Assembly: GCA_964537555.1 (NCBI GenBank)
Contig: CAZIAD010000040.1
Span: 1 to 29,074, forward strand
DNA: 29,074 nucleotides
Source of the DNA: CAYRWR01 sp964537555
GTDB taxonomy: Bacteria; Spirochaetota; Brevinematia; Brevinematales; CAYRWR01
Direction of reading: 5' to 3'
Position numbers and translations under genes: made by a program
The notes under the pieces: model-generated
The model's input: only the letters and a program-made list of their open reading frames with translations
Told to the model about the DNA's origin: nothing
The model's database searches: none
In this document: positions 13,091-21,284 of the stretch, piece by piece
How the letters are laid out: the number at the start of each line of letters is the position of its first letter
Position numbering within the stretch: position 1 is the stretch's first letter

Positions 13091-15487
13091 ATGAAGAAAA
13101 TTGCCTTATTATTGATTTTGTTCATCCTGTGTTATTCTGCCTGTGATCCGGCCATTGTTAATCCCGGGGGGAATCAGACTTATCCCTGGGCTCCCTTAAG
13201 GTTACAGTCACATGATCTTCCTTCAGTCAGTGCTACTAATGTCAGCAGTTATCGGGTTGACCTTAATGCACATTCCTATAAGATTATAGTAATATCAAAT
13301 TACACTGAAGCGCAGTTTAATAATGACCCGGGGTGGTGGCATGACGCGGTAGTCTACGAAGTGTTCACTCCTCAGTTTAATAACGGGGCTCTTCCTACAT
13401 CCCGCCTGGAGTATCTGGATGAACTAGGCATAGACGCCATCTGGACTACTCCCATTTTTGACAGCCCTACAGAGCATGGCTATGATGTTTCAGACTATTA
13501 CCAGGTAAAACCCTCTATGGGGGGGAATGCAGCCTATGATGACTATGTAGAGCAGGCCCATTCCCGGGATATAAAAATTATCCTGGATATGGTAATCAAT
13601 CATGCCGGAAATCAAAATCAGTGGTTTATAGACAGTGCTCTGGGCCTCAATGGAAAAAAAGACTGGTTTATCTGGACCAATAAGGCTACTGATCTCAGTG
13701 CATGGATAAGTCCCATGGATCCATCGAATGCAATATGGGTCAGTACTGCACTCAATGCCAATGAATACTATTTTGCCATTTTTAATAAGATTCAGCCTGA
13801 CCTCAATCTTAAAAATCCGGAAGTGGTACAGGAAATGAAGAATATTGCCTATTACTGGTTAATAAATAAAAAGGCAGACGGATTCAGATTAGACGCTGTG
13901 AGATATTTTTTAGAAAATGGACCTTCCGGAATGGTAGATTCACCTGATACCATTCAGTTTCTTATTGATTTTCAATCCTACCTGGAATCGATCAAGCCTC
14001 AGGTCTATACTATCGGAGAGGTCTGGGATGGTATGTATGCCTACTGGAATTACTGGAACAGCGGAAAATCCTGTCAACAGCTCTTTAATTTTGATTTTAA
14101 ATACGCACTAACCACTGACCTGAATAATGGTAATGCAAACACCCTGAGAGACATGTTTGCTAACTGGAAGCCCTCTAACAGCGACTGGTATGACTATGGC
14201 CAGTTTTTAGATAACCATGACTGGACCTATGGAAATCTAAATCGCATAACTGACCAGTTGGGTAATGATCCTGAAAAAGACCGGATTGCAGCAGCCATTA
14301 CCCTGACATCGATAGGTACACCCTATATTTATTATGGCACAGAAATAGGTATGTCCAGAGGCCCTCAATATGATGATGCAGCTAAACGTACTCCTATGGA
14401 GTGGGATACAGTTACTGAACAATGTCCGGACCCCTCCAGTCTGCTCAATACCTATCGCAGCCTGATTCATCTTCGAAAAAAATACCAGGCTTTAAGGCGG
14501 GGCCAACAAAAAAATATCCCATCCAGTGACAGCCGGGTCTATTCATTTATCAGAACAGGTACCGGGGCCAGTGTCATTGTGGTAGCCAATCTCAGTGATA
14601 CCAATGTAAGCAGCTACCTCAATCTGTCTGCAGTAGGCCTGAGTGGCTCCACTGTATATCAGCCTGTACAGGTGTTGGGGGATGAGAGGCCTGTACTTAA
14701 TCCTGAAAATACTCTGAACAGCTATTATAGCGCTGATCTCTATACTTCTCTTTCAGACCCCTTTGATGATGAGATGCTGCTCTATCCCACTAATTATACT
14801 TATGTCGATGGTGTAGGGGACATACGCCATCTCGATGTATATACTCTCACAAATCAACTCAGTTCCCGACTTCGTTTTGAAGTGACTATGGAAGAAATGG
14901 TTAATTCCTGGAGCGGGACCCACGGTTTTGACCACACCTGTATCATTATTTATATGCAAAAACCCTCCTCCAGCTCCACAACCACAAAATTCTGGTCATT
15001 CAGCCGGGACTGGCGCTCTGAGCTGTTCTATGATGCCGTCAGCGGATGGGATTATTGTGTGGTGGCCAGTGGAAACGGGGCGGCTATTTATGGCCCAGAT
15101 TCTACCAATAAAATCCAGGCCATAGACCACGGAGGAAATGTCAATACCAAAAAAATCTGGATCGAAATCCAGGATAGTGTGCTAGGGGTGTCAGACGGTG
15201 ACTATTCGGATTATAGATTTGTCCTGTTCACCTATGACTGGGAGGATTGGGGATATGGACAGATTACCCCGGAAAACCCGAACACATTAGTAAATGGGTT
15301 CTTTGGTACATACAGGATGATTGCCCAGACTAACACTCTCTCTGAGTGGAATTATCAGGCTTTGGACCTTAACTGGGATAGTGAGACTCTGATCCTCGAT
15401 ATGCTGGGTACCAGTCCCACCAATCTGGGACATATACGCTGGGAACCTATGCCCGATAGTGAATGGATCACCCTGGTAAAACCCTAA
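13091..15487 (+). CDS. GH13 alpha-amylase-family lipoprotein with glucodextranase-type C-terminal domain
   Basis: An alpha-glucan-cleaving enzyme of 798 residues from ATG 13091; an in-frame ATG at 13070 would add 7 residues. The start MKKIALLLILFILCYSAC is a lipoprotein signal with a relaxed lipobox and C18 as the lipidated residue. The GH13 barrel shows GIDAIWTTPIF (113-123), DMVINH (166-171), GFRLDAVRYF with the nucleophile D268, TIGEVWDG with acid/base E310, and LDNHD with D377. A beta-rich C-terminal region (about 560-770, with LYPTNYTYVDGVGDIRHLDV and TKFWSFSRDWRSEL) resembles the C-terminal domain of glucodextranase. Exact specificity (amylase, pullulanase-like or glucodextranase-like) is open. 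With the CBM21 lipoprotein at 21285 it suggests surface starch or glycogen use. Confidence 0.92.
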   Translation: MKKIALLLILFILCYSACDPAIVNPGGNQTYPWAPLRLQSHDLPSVSATNVSSYRVDLNAHSYKIIVISNYTEAQFNNDPGWWHDAVVYEVFTPQFNNGALPTSRLEYLDELGIDAIWTTPIFDSPTEHGYDVSDYYQVKPSMGGNAAYDDYVEQAHSRDIKIILDMVINHAGNQNQWFIDSALGLNGKKDWFIWTNKATDLSAWISPMDPSNAIWVSTALNANEYYFAIFNKIQPDLNLKNPEVVQEMKNIAYYWLINKKADGFRLDAVRYFLENGPSGMVDSPDTIQFLIDFQSYLESIKPQVYTIGEVWDGMYAYWNYWNSGKSCQQLFNFDFKYALTTDLNNGNANTLRDMFANWKPSNSDWYDYGQFLDNHDWTYGNLNRITDQLGNDPEKDRIAAAITLTSIGTPYIYYGTEIGMSRGPQYDDAAKRTPMEWDTVTEQCPDPSSLLNTYRSLIHLRKKYQALRRGQQKNIPSSDSRVYSFIRTGTGASVIVVANLSDTNVSSYLNLSAVGLSGSTVYQPVQVLGDERPVLNPENTLNSYYSADLYTSLSDPFDDEMLLYPTNYTYVDGVGDIRHLDVYTLTNQLSSRLRFEVTMEEMVNSWSGTHGFDHTCIIIYMQKPSSSSTTTKFWSFSRDWRSELFYDAVSGWDYCVVASGNGAAIYGPDSTNKIQAIDHGGNVNTKKIWIEIQDSVLGVSDGDYSDYRFVLFTYDWEDWGYGQITPENPNTLVNGFFGTYRMIAQTNTLSEWNYQALDLNWDSETLILDMLGTSPTNLGHIRWEPMPDSEWITLVKP

Positions 15488-15548
15488 TCCGGTTTCAGGC
15501 AGTTTTTTCCCTCATCTTATCATATAATTTCAGGAATCAATTTTCCAG

Positions 15549-15577
15549 TTGTATTTTCATCCCTCCTGCTTTATAAT
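15549..15577 (+). promoter_or_regulatory. Sigma-70-type promoter of the unknown secreted protein gene
   Basis: TTGTAT (15549-15554) and TATAAT (15572-15577, perfect -10) are spaced by 17 bases, 27 bases before the ATG at 15605. Confidence 0.6.
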
Positions 15578-15604
15578 TGTGTACTCATTTTTTAAGGAAA
15601 GGCT

Positions 15605-16120
15605 ATGAGAATAGTATACAGCTTGTTGATATGGCTGGCAGCCCCTTCGTTATTTGCATTTTCAAATGTGACCAATAGTATCGTGAACAGAGTAAATTAT
15701 ATTGAGCAACACAGAGAATTATATACTTCAAAAACTGTGGAACTGAATGAGTTTGACCTCTATGTCATGCAGTCGGATAACACCCAGTATTCTGTCATCT
15801 CCCTTAATATTCCGGATCTCTATCTGAACGGATTTCCACATGACGTCACTTATACTTATTATTTTGACCAGTCCGACCTTATTTTTATTTCTATACTGAC
15901 CCTCACTTATGATGCCGATTTTAAAAATATAATGAGATACAATATGGAACATTTCTATATCTCCCAGGGAGCCATATTGCTGGCTACTGAACAGACTGCT
16001 AAGGATGAAGATTATCTGTCTCAACCCCCCAAACTCAATTCCCAGTTAAGCAGGGACCCCTCCGGAGCCGATAAAATATTAAAGAAGGCTTATTCGGCCT
16101 GGAATAGTTTCAAACCCTAA
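15605..16120 (+). CDS. Exported protein of unknown function
   Basis: A 171-residue protein that I do not recognise. Residues 1-19 form a signal peptide (hydrophobic core, then PSLFAFS). The mature part is rich in Tyr, Asn and aromatic residues, with alternating strands such as FDLYVMQSDNTQYSVISLN and YTYYFDQSDLIFISILTLTY, suggesting a small beta-rich periplasmic domain. It has an AAGGAAAG Shine-Dalgarno and its own promoter. It is followed after 15 bases by another unknown gene, probably co-transcribed. It could be a LolA-like or lipid-binding barrel, but no motif supports that. Confidence 0.7.
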   Translation: MRIVYSLLIWLAAPSLFAFSNVTNSIVNRVNYIEQHRELYTSKTVELNEFDLYVMQSDNTQYSVISLNIPDLYLNGFPHDVTYTYYFDQSDLIFISILTLTYDADFKNIMRYNMEHFYISQGAILLATEQTAKDEDYLSQPPKLNSQLSRDPSGADKILKKAYSAWNSFKP

Positions 16121-16135
16121 ACCCGGGAGTATAGC

Positions 16136-16483
16136 ATGGAATTGGAAGAGGATGATGTTTATTTTTTAGATGATCAGGTACGCTTCATAGATATGACGGA
16201 GAAGAGCTTTTTGCAATATTGCCAGGAACAGGATCTGCAGCCCCGTTCCCACAAAGTGCTGGATTTTGAAGTCAATCATCACTGGAAGATCGAGCAGTTC
16301 ACCCTGCATTTTGATGAGGAAGAAGATTCTATCATCTATGATATGTATACTCATCTGGACGACGATGAGCTGCATGTATTATTTCAGTCCCTGGAAATCC
16401 TGGATGAAAAACAGATCCGCAAAGTTTCAAAAGAGATATTTCATTACATCGCGCATAAGACCAGTGATGACATTGACACCTGA
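16136..16483 (+). CDS. Small acidic protein of unknown function
   Basis: A 115-residue soluble protein without signal peptide or membrane segment. It is very acidic, with clusters such as LEEDDVYFLDD (3-13) and HFDEEEDSIIYD (58-69) and an ILDEKQIRKVSKEIFHYI helix near the end. It does not match a family I know. A GGGAG Shine-Dalgarno precedes the ATG and the gene sits 15 bases after the unknown exported protein. Its stop codon overlaps the promoter of the biotin operon. Confidence 0.6.
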   Translation: MELEEDDVYFLDDQVRFIDMTEKSFLQYCQEQDLQPRSHKVLDFEVNHHWKIEQFTLHFDEEEDSIIYDMYTHLDDDELHVLFQSLEILDEKQIRKVSKEIFHYIAHKTSDDIDT

Positions 16484-16501
16484 CCCTAATCATGATAAAA
16501 T
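16473..16501 (+). promoter_or_regulatory. Consensus sigma-70 promoter of the biotin operon
   Basis: TTGACA (16473-16478) and TAAAAT (16496-16501) are spaced by 17 bases. The -35 lies inside the end of the preceding gene. The expected transcription start, near 16508, falls within the adjacent operator-like palindrome. Confidence 0.75.
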
Positions 16502-16531
16502 TAGTAAACTTATTGTAAAATAGGTTTACAA
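16502..16531. promoter_or_regulatory. BirA-type operator candidate upstream of bioA
   Basis: TTGTAAA (16513-16519) and TTTACAA (16525-16531) form a perfect inverted repeat with a 5-base spacer. The right arm GGTTTACAA equals the BirA half-site of the E. coli bio operator, and TAGTAAACT (16502-16510) is a 7-of-9 match to the opposite half-site. The spacing to that outer arm is 12 bases, not the 16 of E. coli, so the site is BirA-like but not canonical. Binding over the transcription start would repress the operon when biotin is plentiful (inference). Confidence 0.55.
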
Positions 16532-16546
16532 CTGAGGCAGGTACTC

Positions 16547-17941
16547 ATGGATAAAAAGACTACACTGGATATAGACCGGGAGCATATCTGGCATCCCTTT
16601 ACCCAGATGAAAGACTACGAAGACTTTGGCCATGTGCCTATTCAGAGGGCCCGGGGCATCATGCTCTACGATATGGATGGCCGGGAATATTATGACACCA
16701 TATCATCATGGTGGACTAATACTCACGGGCATAATCACCCCCGCATGGTCTCCGCTCTTAAAGACCAGCTGGACATCTTGCATCATGTCAATTTCTCCGG
16801 CTTTACCCATCCTTATGCGGCCACTGTGGTAGACGAGATGCGCAAGGTCATGGATCCCGGCCTGGGCCGATATTTTTTTTCTGATGACGGCTCTACCGCC
16901 ATGGAAGTTTCCATCAAAATGGCTTTTCAGTATTTTAAAAACCGGGGCCAGGACAAAAAACAAAAATTCGTACACCTGTCTGATTCCTATCACGGTGACA
17001 CCATAGGCTCGCTTTCAGTAGGGGGAATAGAGGTATACCATATCTCCTACCACTCTCTCATGTTCGATAGCCTGGAAGTCGCTTCTCCCATAGCGGCTCA
17101 GTCAGCTAGGCCTATGCCAGATTATACTCTGGATGCCTCTGATCCTGCCTATAGCCTGGAGGGATTTGAAAAGATTGAGAAAATCCTTCGTGAGCACGCT
17201 ACTGAAACCGCAGCGGTAGTACTGGAACCCCTGCTTATGGGTTCGGCGGGGATGCAGGTGTATCACCCGGTCTATCTCCAAAAACTGCGGGAGCTGACCA
17301 GGGAACTGGATATACTGCTTATTTTTGACGAGGTAGTGACCGGGTTTGGCAGGACTGGGGAGATGTTTGCCTATAAAAAAGCAGGAGTAGTCCCCGATAT
17401 TGTAGCTTTTGCCAAAGGACTGACCGGTGGAGTGATGTCTCTTTCACTGACAGTCTGTACGGAGACCATCTATCAGGCATTTTATGATGAGTACCTGAAG
17501 CTTAAGACTTTTTTTCACGGGCACAGCTATACCGCTAATCCTCTGGCCTGTGTGGCTGCATCTACCAATCTGAAGATCTTTCATGAAGAAGATACCCTGA
17601 ATCGTATGGATCCCGCCATGAAATATTTTCAGAGCAGGGTCGCCCAGTTTGCCACGGAAGATTATGTAGATGATATACGTTATATAGGATGGGCCGGGGC
17701 TATAGATATCGTGAGAGAAAAGGCTGGACATCCTGGTGCGGGCCAGGCCTTTGCCCCTGAATTGAGAACCGGGCTTGCGATCTATCGTGAAAGCCTCAGA
17801 AACGGACTGGTACTGCGGCCTCTGGGAGATACCATATATTGGATGTTACCCCTGGTCACCACGGAAAAAGATATAGACATTATTATGGACCGCAGCCGGG
17901 AGGTGATCCGGACTGTAGTGCATACTTTAAGAAAAGGATAA
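16547..17941 (+). CDS. bioA: Adenosylmethionine-8-amino-7-oxononanoate aminotransferase BioA
   Basis: A PLP enzyme that converts 8-amino-7-oxononanoate (KAPA) to 7,8-diaminopelargonate, the third-to-last step to biotin. At 464 residues it has the usual length. It shows HIWHPFTQMKDY (13-24), a BioA hallmark, the SSWW pair (53-56), SDDGSTAMEVSIKMA (112-126), the Asp that contacts PLP in IFDEVVTGFGRTG (D261), and the PLP lysine in AFAKGLTGG (K290). GAGGCAGG precedes the ATG. It is the first gene of bioAFGCD, directly behind the promoter and operator. Confidence 0.96.
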   Translation: MDKKTTLDIDREHIWHPFTQMKDYEDFGHVPIQRARGIMLYDMDGREYYDTISSWWTNTHGHNHPRMVSALKDQLDILHHVNFSGFTHPYAATVVDEMRKVMDPGLGRYFFSDDGSTAMEVSIKMAFQYFKNRGQDKKQKFVHLSDSYHGDTIGSLSVGGIEVYHISYHSLMFDSLEVASPIAAQSARPMPDYTLDASDPAYSLEGFEKIEKILREHATETAAVVLEPLLMGSAGMQVYHPVYLQKLRELTRELDILLIFDEVVTGFGRTGEMFAYKKAGVVPDIVAFAKGLTGGVMSLSLTVCTETIYQAFYDEYLKLKTFFHGHSYTANPLACVAASTNLKIFHEEDTLNRMDPAMKYFQSRVAQFATEDYVDDIRYIGWAGAIDIVREKAGHPGAGQAFAPELRTGLAIYRESLRNGLVLRPLGDTIYWMLPLVTTEKDIDIIMDRSREVIRTVVHTLRKG

Positions 17942-17945
17942 CACT

Positions 17946-19115
17946 ATCAATCCCCTGGAAGAACTGCTGGAAAGACTCAGATTACAGGATCAATACCGTG
18001 AGCTGAAAGAACTGATACATAAAAAAAACTGCCGTGTAGAATGGAAAGGCCGGGAGTATCTAAACCTATCTTCAAATGACTATATGGGCATAAATGCTGA
18101 CAGCCAGTTGCTGCAGGATTTTCTTCATAAATGTTCCCTGGAGACCGATCTATCACTTCATTCCCTGAGCAGTTCTTCTTCACGCCTTTTGACCGGGAAC
18201 TCACAGGCCTATTTAATCCTGGAACAGACACTGAGAGAATGGTACGGCCGGCCATCCGCCCTGGTATTTAACAGCGGCTATCATGCTAATCTGGGTATAC
18301 TGGCAGCACTGTCTGAACAGGGATACACAATATTCTCAGACCGTCTCAATCATGCCAGCCTCATCGATGGCATGCGCCTCAACAACCGGCCCTATCACCG
18401 GTATCGGCACCTGGATTATGGCCATCTGGAAAATCTATTAATGCAGCACCGGGATGACAGAGGCCAGGCTGTGATCGTCACTGAGTCCATTTTTTCTATG
18501 GATGGAGATATTGCGGACCTGAAGCGCCTGATATCACTTAAACAAAAATATGACTGCATACTCTATGTAGATGAAGCCCATGCCGTGGGAGCCCGGGGTG
18601 AGACCGGGCTGGGTATCTGTGAGGAACAATCCTGTATTGAAGACATAGACATCATTGTAGGCACTTTTGGTAAAGCCATGTCCTCTATAGGGGCTTATGC
18701 GGTATGCACCCCTGTGATCCGCGACTTTCTGGTGAATACCGCCCGTTCCCTGATCTTTAGTACTGCACTGCCTCCTCTCAATGTATTATGGACAGTAGAA
18801 GTCATCCAGGCTATCCGTGTCATGCAGGAGGCCAGGCAGAGACTTTATACTCTGTCTCAACGATTGAGGCAGACATTACAGGAGGCTGGATTTCAGAGTG
18901 GGGGTGATTCCCACATTGTCCCCTTAATGCTGGGTGCCAATGAAATAGCCGTCGAAAAAGCAAAAAGATTACAGGAAGAGGGATTCCTGGTGTTTCCCAT
19001 CAGGCCACCCACGGTGGCACCGGGGACCGCCCGGCTCCGCTTCTCCCTCAGTTCTGTCATGGACTGGCAGGATCTGGCCGGAATCCCCTCCCTCCTCAAA
19101 ATACCGACCAAATAA
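17946..19115 (+). CDS. bioF: 8-amino-7-oxononanoate synthase BioF, with non-AUG start
   Basis: A PLP-dependent synthase that condenses pimeloyl-ACP (or CoA) with L-alanine to KAPA. Family motifs: LNLSSNDYMG near the N-terminus, DRLNHASLIDGMRL, YVDEAHAVGARGETGLG (Asp and His near PLP) and GTFGKAMSSIGAY with the PLP lysine. The first ATG (18084) falls inside the conserved SSNDYMG motif, so the real start must lie upstream. The frame is open back past the bioA stop and has no ATG, GTG or TTG there. AAGGA (17935-17938) is 7 bases from ATC 17946, which I take as the start (389 residues). CTG at 17955 is the alternative. A sequencing error at an original ATG is also possible. Confidence 0.9.
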   Translation: MNPLEELLERLRLQDQYRELKELIHKKNCRVEWKGREYLNLSSNDYMGINADSQLLQDFLHKCSLETDLSLHSLSSSSSRLLTGNSQAYLILEQTLREWYGRPSALVFNSGYHANLGILAALSEQGYTIFSDRLNHASLIDGMRLNNRPYHRYRHLDYGHLENLLMQHRDDRGQAVIVTESIFSMDGDIADLKRLISLKQKYDCILYVDEAHAVGARGETGLGICEEQSCIEDIDIIVGTFGKAMSSIGAYAVCTPVIRDFLVNTARSLIFSTALPPLNVLWTVEVIQAIRVMQEARQRLYTLSQRLRQTLQEAGFQSGGDSHIVPLMLGANEIAVEKAKRLQEEGFLVFPIRPPTVAPGTARLRFSLSSVMDWQDLAGIPSLLKIPTK

Positions 19116-19125
19116 CAGAGGATTT

Positions 19126-19809
19126 ATGAAATACCGATTTATCACACAGAACCCGGAAAACCACGAGTTAGTAGTATTTTTTCATGGATGGGGAATGGAT
19201 GAAAATATTCCGGGCCATTGGCCTATACCCGGTTTTGACTTAGTGATCATCTATGATTACAAGGATTTTTCCTCTACTGATGAATTAAAGCAAATCCTGT
19301 CAGATTATAAAAGTGTAGTGGTATTAGCCTGGTCTATGGGTGTATGGGCCTATACCAGGATAGCTACAGAACTGGCTCTTCCGGTAGAGCGGGCTATAGC
19401 TATCAATGGAAGTCCCAACCCCATCCATGATGAATGGGGGATACCCGCAGCCCTTTATCAGGCTACCCTGGATGGATTTTCGGGGGAGAACAGGGACCGA
19501 TTTTTCAGGAGGATGTGCAGCACGCGCGATATATATACCATGCTGCAGGAGCATCTGCCCCTTCGGAAGCTGGAGGATCAGAGGACAGAATTACAGTGCA
19601 TCAAAGAACTGGCCCTGTCAGAGCCGGAACACTGGCATCAACCATTTCATGCTTGCGTAATTTCCCAAAAGGACCTTATAATACCAACAGATAACCAGAA
19701 AAATTTCTGGAACGGACGTGCCGAAATCATTGAGATCCCGGGGGGACATTATCCTTTCCACCTCTGGGACAGCTGGGAGGACATGCTTGAGTTCATCTTT
19801 CAATCCTGA
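19126..19809 (+). CDS. bioG: Pimeloyl-ACP methyl ester esterase BioG
   Basis: An alpha/beta-hydrolase that removes the methyl ester from pimeloyl-ACP methyl ester, so ending the BioC-BioG shunt through fatty acid synthesis. At 227 residues it shows the BioG pattern: VVFFHGWGMDE (16-26, oxyanion region), the nucleophile elbow LAWSMGVWAY (S70), acid SQKDLIIP (D183) and base GGHYPFH (H208). This layout fits BioG rather than BioH. It lies 10 bases after bioF with GAGGA before the ATG, and its end overlaps the start of bioC. Confidence 0.9.
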   Translation: MKYRFITQNPENHELVVFFHGWGMDENIPGHWPIPGFDLVIIYDYKDFSSTDELKQILSDYKSVVVLAWSMGVWAYTRIATELALPVERAIAINGSPNPIHDEWGIPAALYQATLDGFSGENRDRFFRRMCSTRDIYTMLQEHLPLRKLEDQRTELQCIKELALSEPEHWHQPFHACVISQKDLIIPTDNQKNFWNGRAEIIEIPGGHYPFHLWDSWEDMLEFIFQS

Positions 19810-20545
19810 CAAAGACCTGATACGTTCCCGTTTTAGCCAGGCTCAGAGAAGCTATGAAGATCATGCAGTGGTACAGCAGCGCATGATGCACACTCTGTTT
19901 GATAAAGTCATATCCCTGGCTGGCAATCGACATGAAAGAGTCCTGGAGATCGGCTGTGGTACCGGGCTTTTGACCCGGGAGATATTATCCGATCTGGATT
20001 TTAAGATCCTGATTTTGAATGATCTTATTCAGGATTTTGCCCCGGTGCTGCCTCATATGCCTCATGTGTTTTTCCTGGGGGGTGATGCTGAACGTATTTA
20101 TCTGCCCCGGGATATGGACCTCATTATTTCCAATGCAACCTTACAATGGATGAAAGATATCCCCCGATTTATTGAGATCATGACCTACAGGCTGAAACCG
20201 GGAGGGATCTTTGCTTTTAGCACTTTTGGCCCTGACAACCTGAAACAGATACGGGAGATCAGCGGTAATGGACTGCATTATCACAGCTTTGATGAGTATA
20301 AGGAGATGTTTAAACATGCAAAGCTCATCTGGAAAAAAGACAGCAGTCATGATCTCTATTTTAAGACCCCTCGTCAGGTCCTGGAGCATCTTAAGTATAC
20401 GGGAGTAAATGCCGTGACCCAGACTCACTGGACCAAATCCATGCTCAAACAATTCTATCATGACTATGAAGAACGCTACACTACTAAAAAAGGCTTACAA
20501 CTCAGTTATCATCCTATGTATTTTATCGCTCAAAAAAGGATATGA
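19787..20545 (+). CDS. bioC: Malonyl-ACP O-methyltransferase BioC, TTG start
   Basis: A SAM-dependent methyltransferase that methylates the free carboxyl of malonyl-ACP, disguising it so that the fatty acid cycle extends it to pimeloyl-ACP methyl ester. The protein of 252 residues has the N-terminal RSRFSQAQRSYEDHAVVQQRM region typical of BioC, the SAM motif VLEIGCGTGLLTREI, the motif II part DLIISNATLQWMKDI, and LKPGGIFAFSTFG. I place the start at TTG 19787, with GGGAGG (19775-19780) six bases upstream, inside the last codons of bioG. The longer open frame from 19718 is only overlap. Stop and bioD start are one base apart. Confidence 0.9.
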   Translation: MSSSFNPDKDLIRSRFSQAQRSYEDHAVVQQRMMHTLFDKVISLAGNRHERVLEIGCGTGLLTREILSDLDFKILILNDLIQDFAPVLPHMPHVFFLGGDAERIYLPRDMDLIISNATLQWMKDIPRFIEIMTYRLKPGGIFAFSTFGPDNLKQIREISGNGLHYHSFDEYKEMFKHAKLIWKKDSSHDLYFKTPRQVLEHLKYTGVNAVTQTHWTKSMLKQFYHDYEERYTTKKGLQLSYHPMYFIAQKRI

Positions 20546-20546
20546 T

Positions 20547-21209
20547 ATGGCTATCACTTTTATTACAGGCATAGACACCGGAGTAGGAAAAACAGTCATT
20601 ACCGGGCTCTTAGCCGCTTATCTCTTTAAAAAAGGCCAACAGGTCATCACAGCTAAACTGGCCCAGACGGGTAATGAGCTGCTCTCAGAAGATATAGAGC
20701 TGCATCGTAGGATCATGGGCATACCCCTTCAGAAATGTGATATTGAGGGCCGCAGTTGTCCTTATGTATTCAGCTATGCGGCTTCTCCCCATCTGGCGGC
20801 CCGTCTGGAATGCAAAAAGATCGACATACACCATATCGATCAGTGTATCACCAGCCTTAGTTCCACCTATGAAAACGTGTTACTGGAAGGAGTAGGGGGG
20901 CTGATGGTGCCTTTATTTGACAGCTACACTACTTTTGACTACCTCAGGGAACGAAAGTATCCCGTAGTAGTAGTATCTACTCCTAAGCTGGGTTCTATAA
21001 ATCATACTTTGCTCACCATGCATGCTCTTACAGGGGCGGAAATTCCCATCAGGGGGATTATTTACAATTATGCAGTCCCTGAAAAGGCGGAGATAAGCCG
21101 GGACAGCATGCAGACCCTGAAGAAATTTTACCCAGGTGTCCCCATAATGGAAGTCCCCTCCATAAAACCGGGTGACTGGCCGGACCTTGATTTTTCTGAG
21201 ATATTTTGA
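20547..21209 (+). CDS. bioD: Dethiobiotin synthetase BioD
   Basis: An ATP-dependent carboxylase that closes the ureido ring of 7,8-diaminopelargonate to give dethiobiotin. A protein of 220 residues with FITGIDTGVGKTVITGLLA (P-loop and start of the catalytic Thr/Lys site, 4-22), AKLAQTG in place of the usual KPVQTG segment, LLEGVGGLMVPL (glycine-rich motif of the ureido site) and VVSTPKLGSINHTLLT. ATG 20547 follows AAAAAGGA with suitable spacing; the longer frame from 20460 runs inside bioC. It is the last gene of the operon. BioB, which finishes the pathway, is not in the window. Confidence 0.93.
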   Translation: MAITFITGIDTGVGKTVITGLLAAYLFKKGQQVITAKLAQTGNELLSEDIELHRRIMGIPLQKCDIEGRSCPYVFSYAASPHLAARLECKKIDIHHIDQCITSLSSTYENVLLEGVGGLMVPLFDSYTTFDYLRERKYPVVVVSTPKLGSINHTLLTMHALTGAEIPIRGIIYNYAVPEKAEISRDSMQTLKKFYPGVPIMEVPSIKPGDWPDLDFSEIF

Positions 21210-21242
21210 TTAACATTTTTTTTACTATACTCATAAAAAAAA

Positions 21243-21267
21243 CAGCCCCGCCAAAACGACGGGGCTG
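21243..21267 (-). terminator. Intrinsic terminator of the CBM21 lipoprotein gene
   Basis: CAGCCCCG (21243-21250) and CGGGGCTG (21260-21267) form an 8-bp GC-rich stem with a 9-base loop. On the minus strand the stem is followed by a run of eight T (plus-strand A-run 21235-21242). This is a textbook intrinsic terminator, 18 bases after the stop of the minus-strand gene. It may also end plus-strand transcripts from bioD, without a U-run. Confidence 0.9.
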
Positions 21268-21284
21268 AATAAATAGTAAAATAA

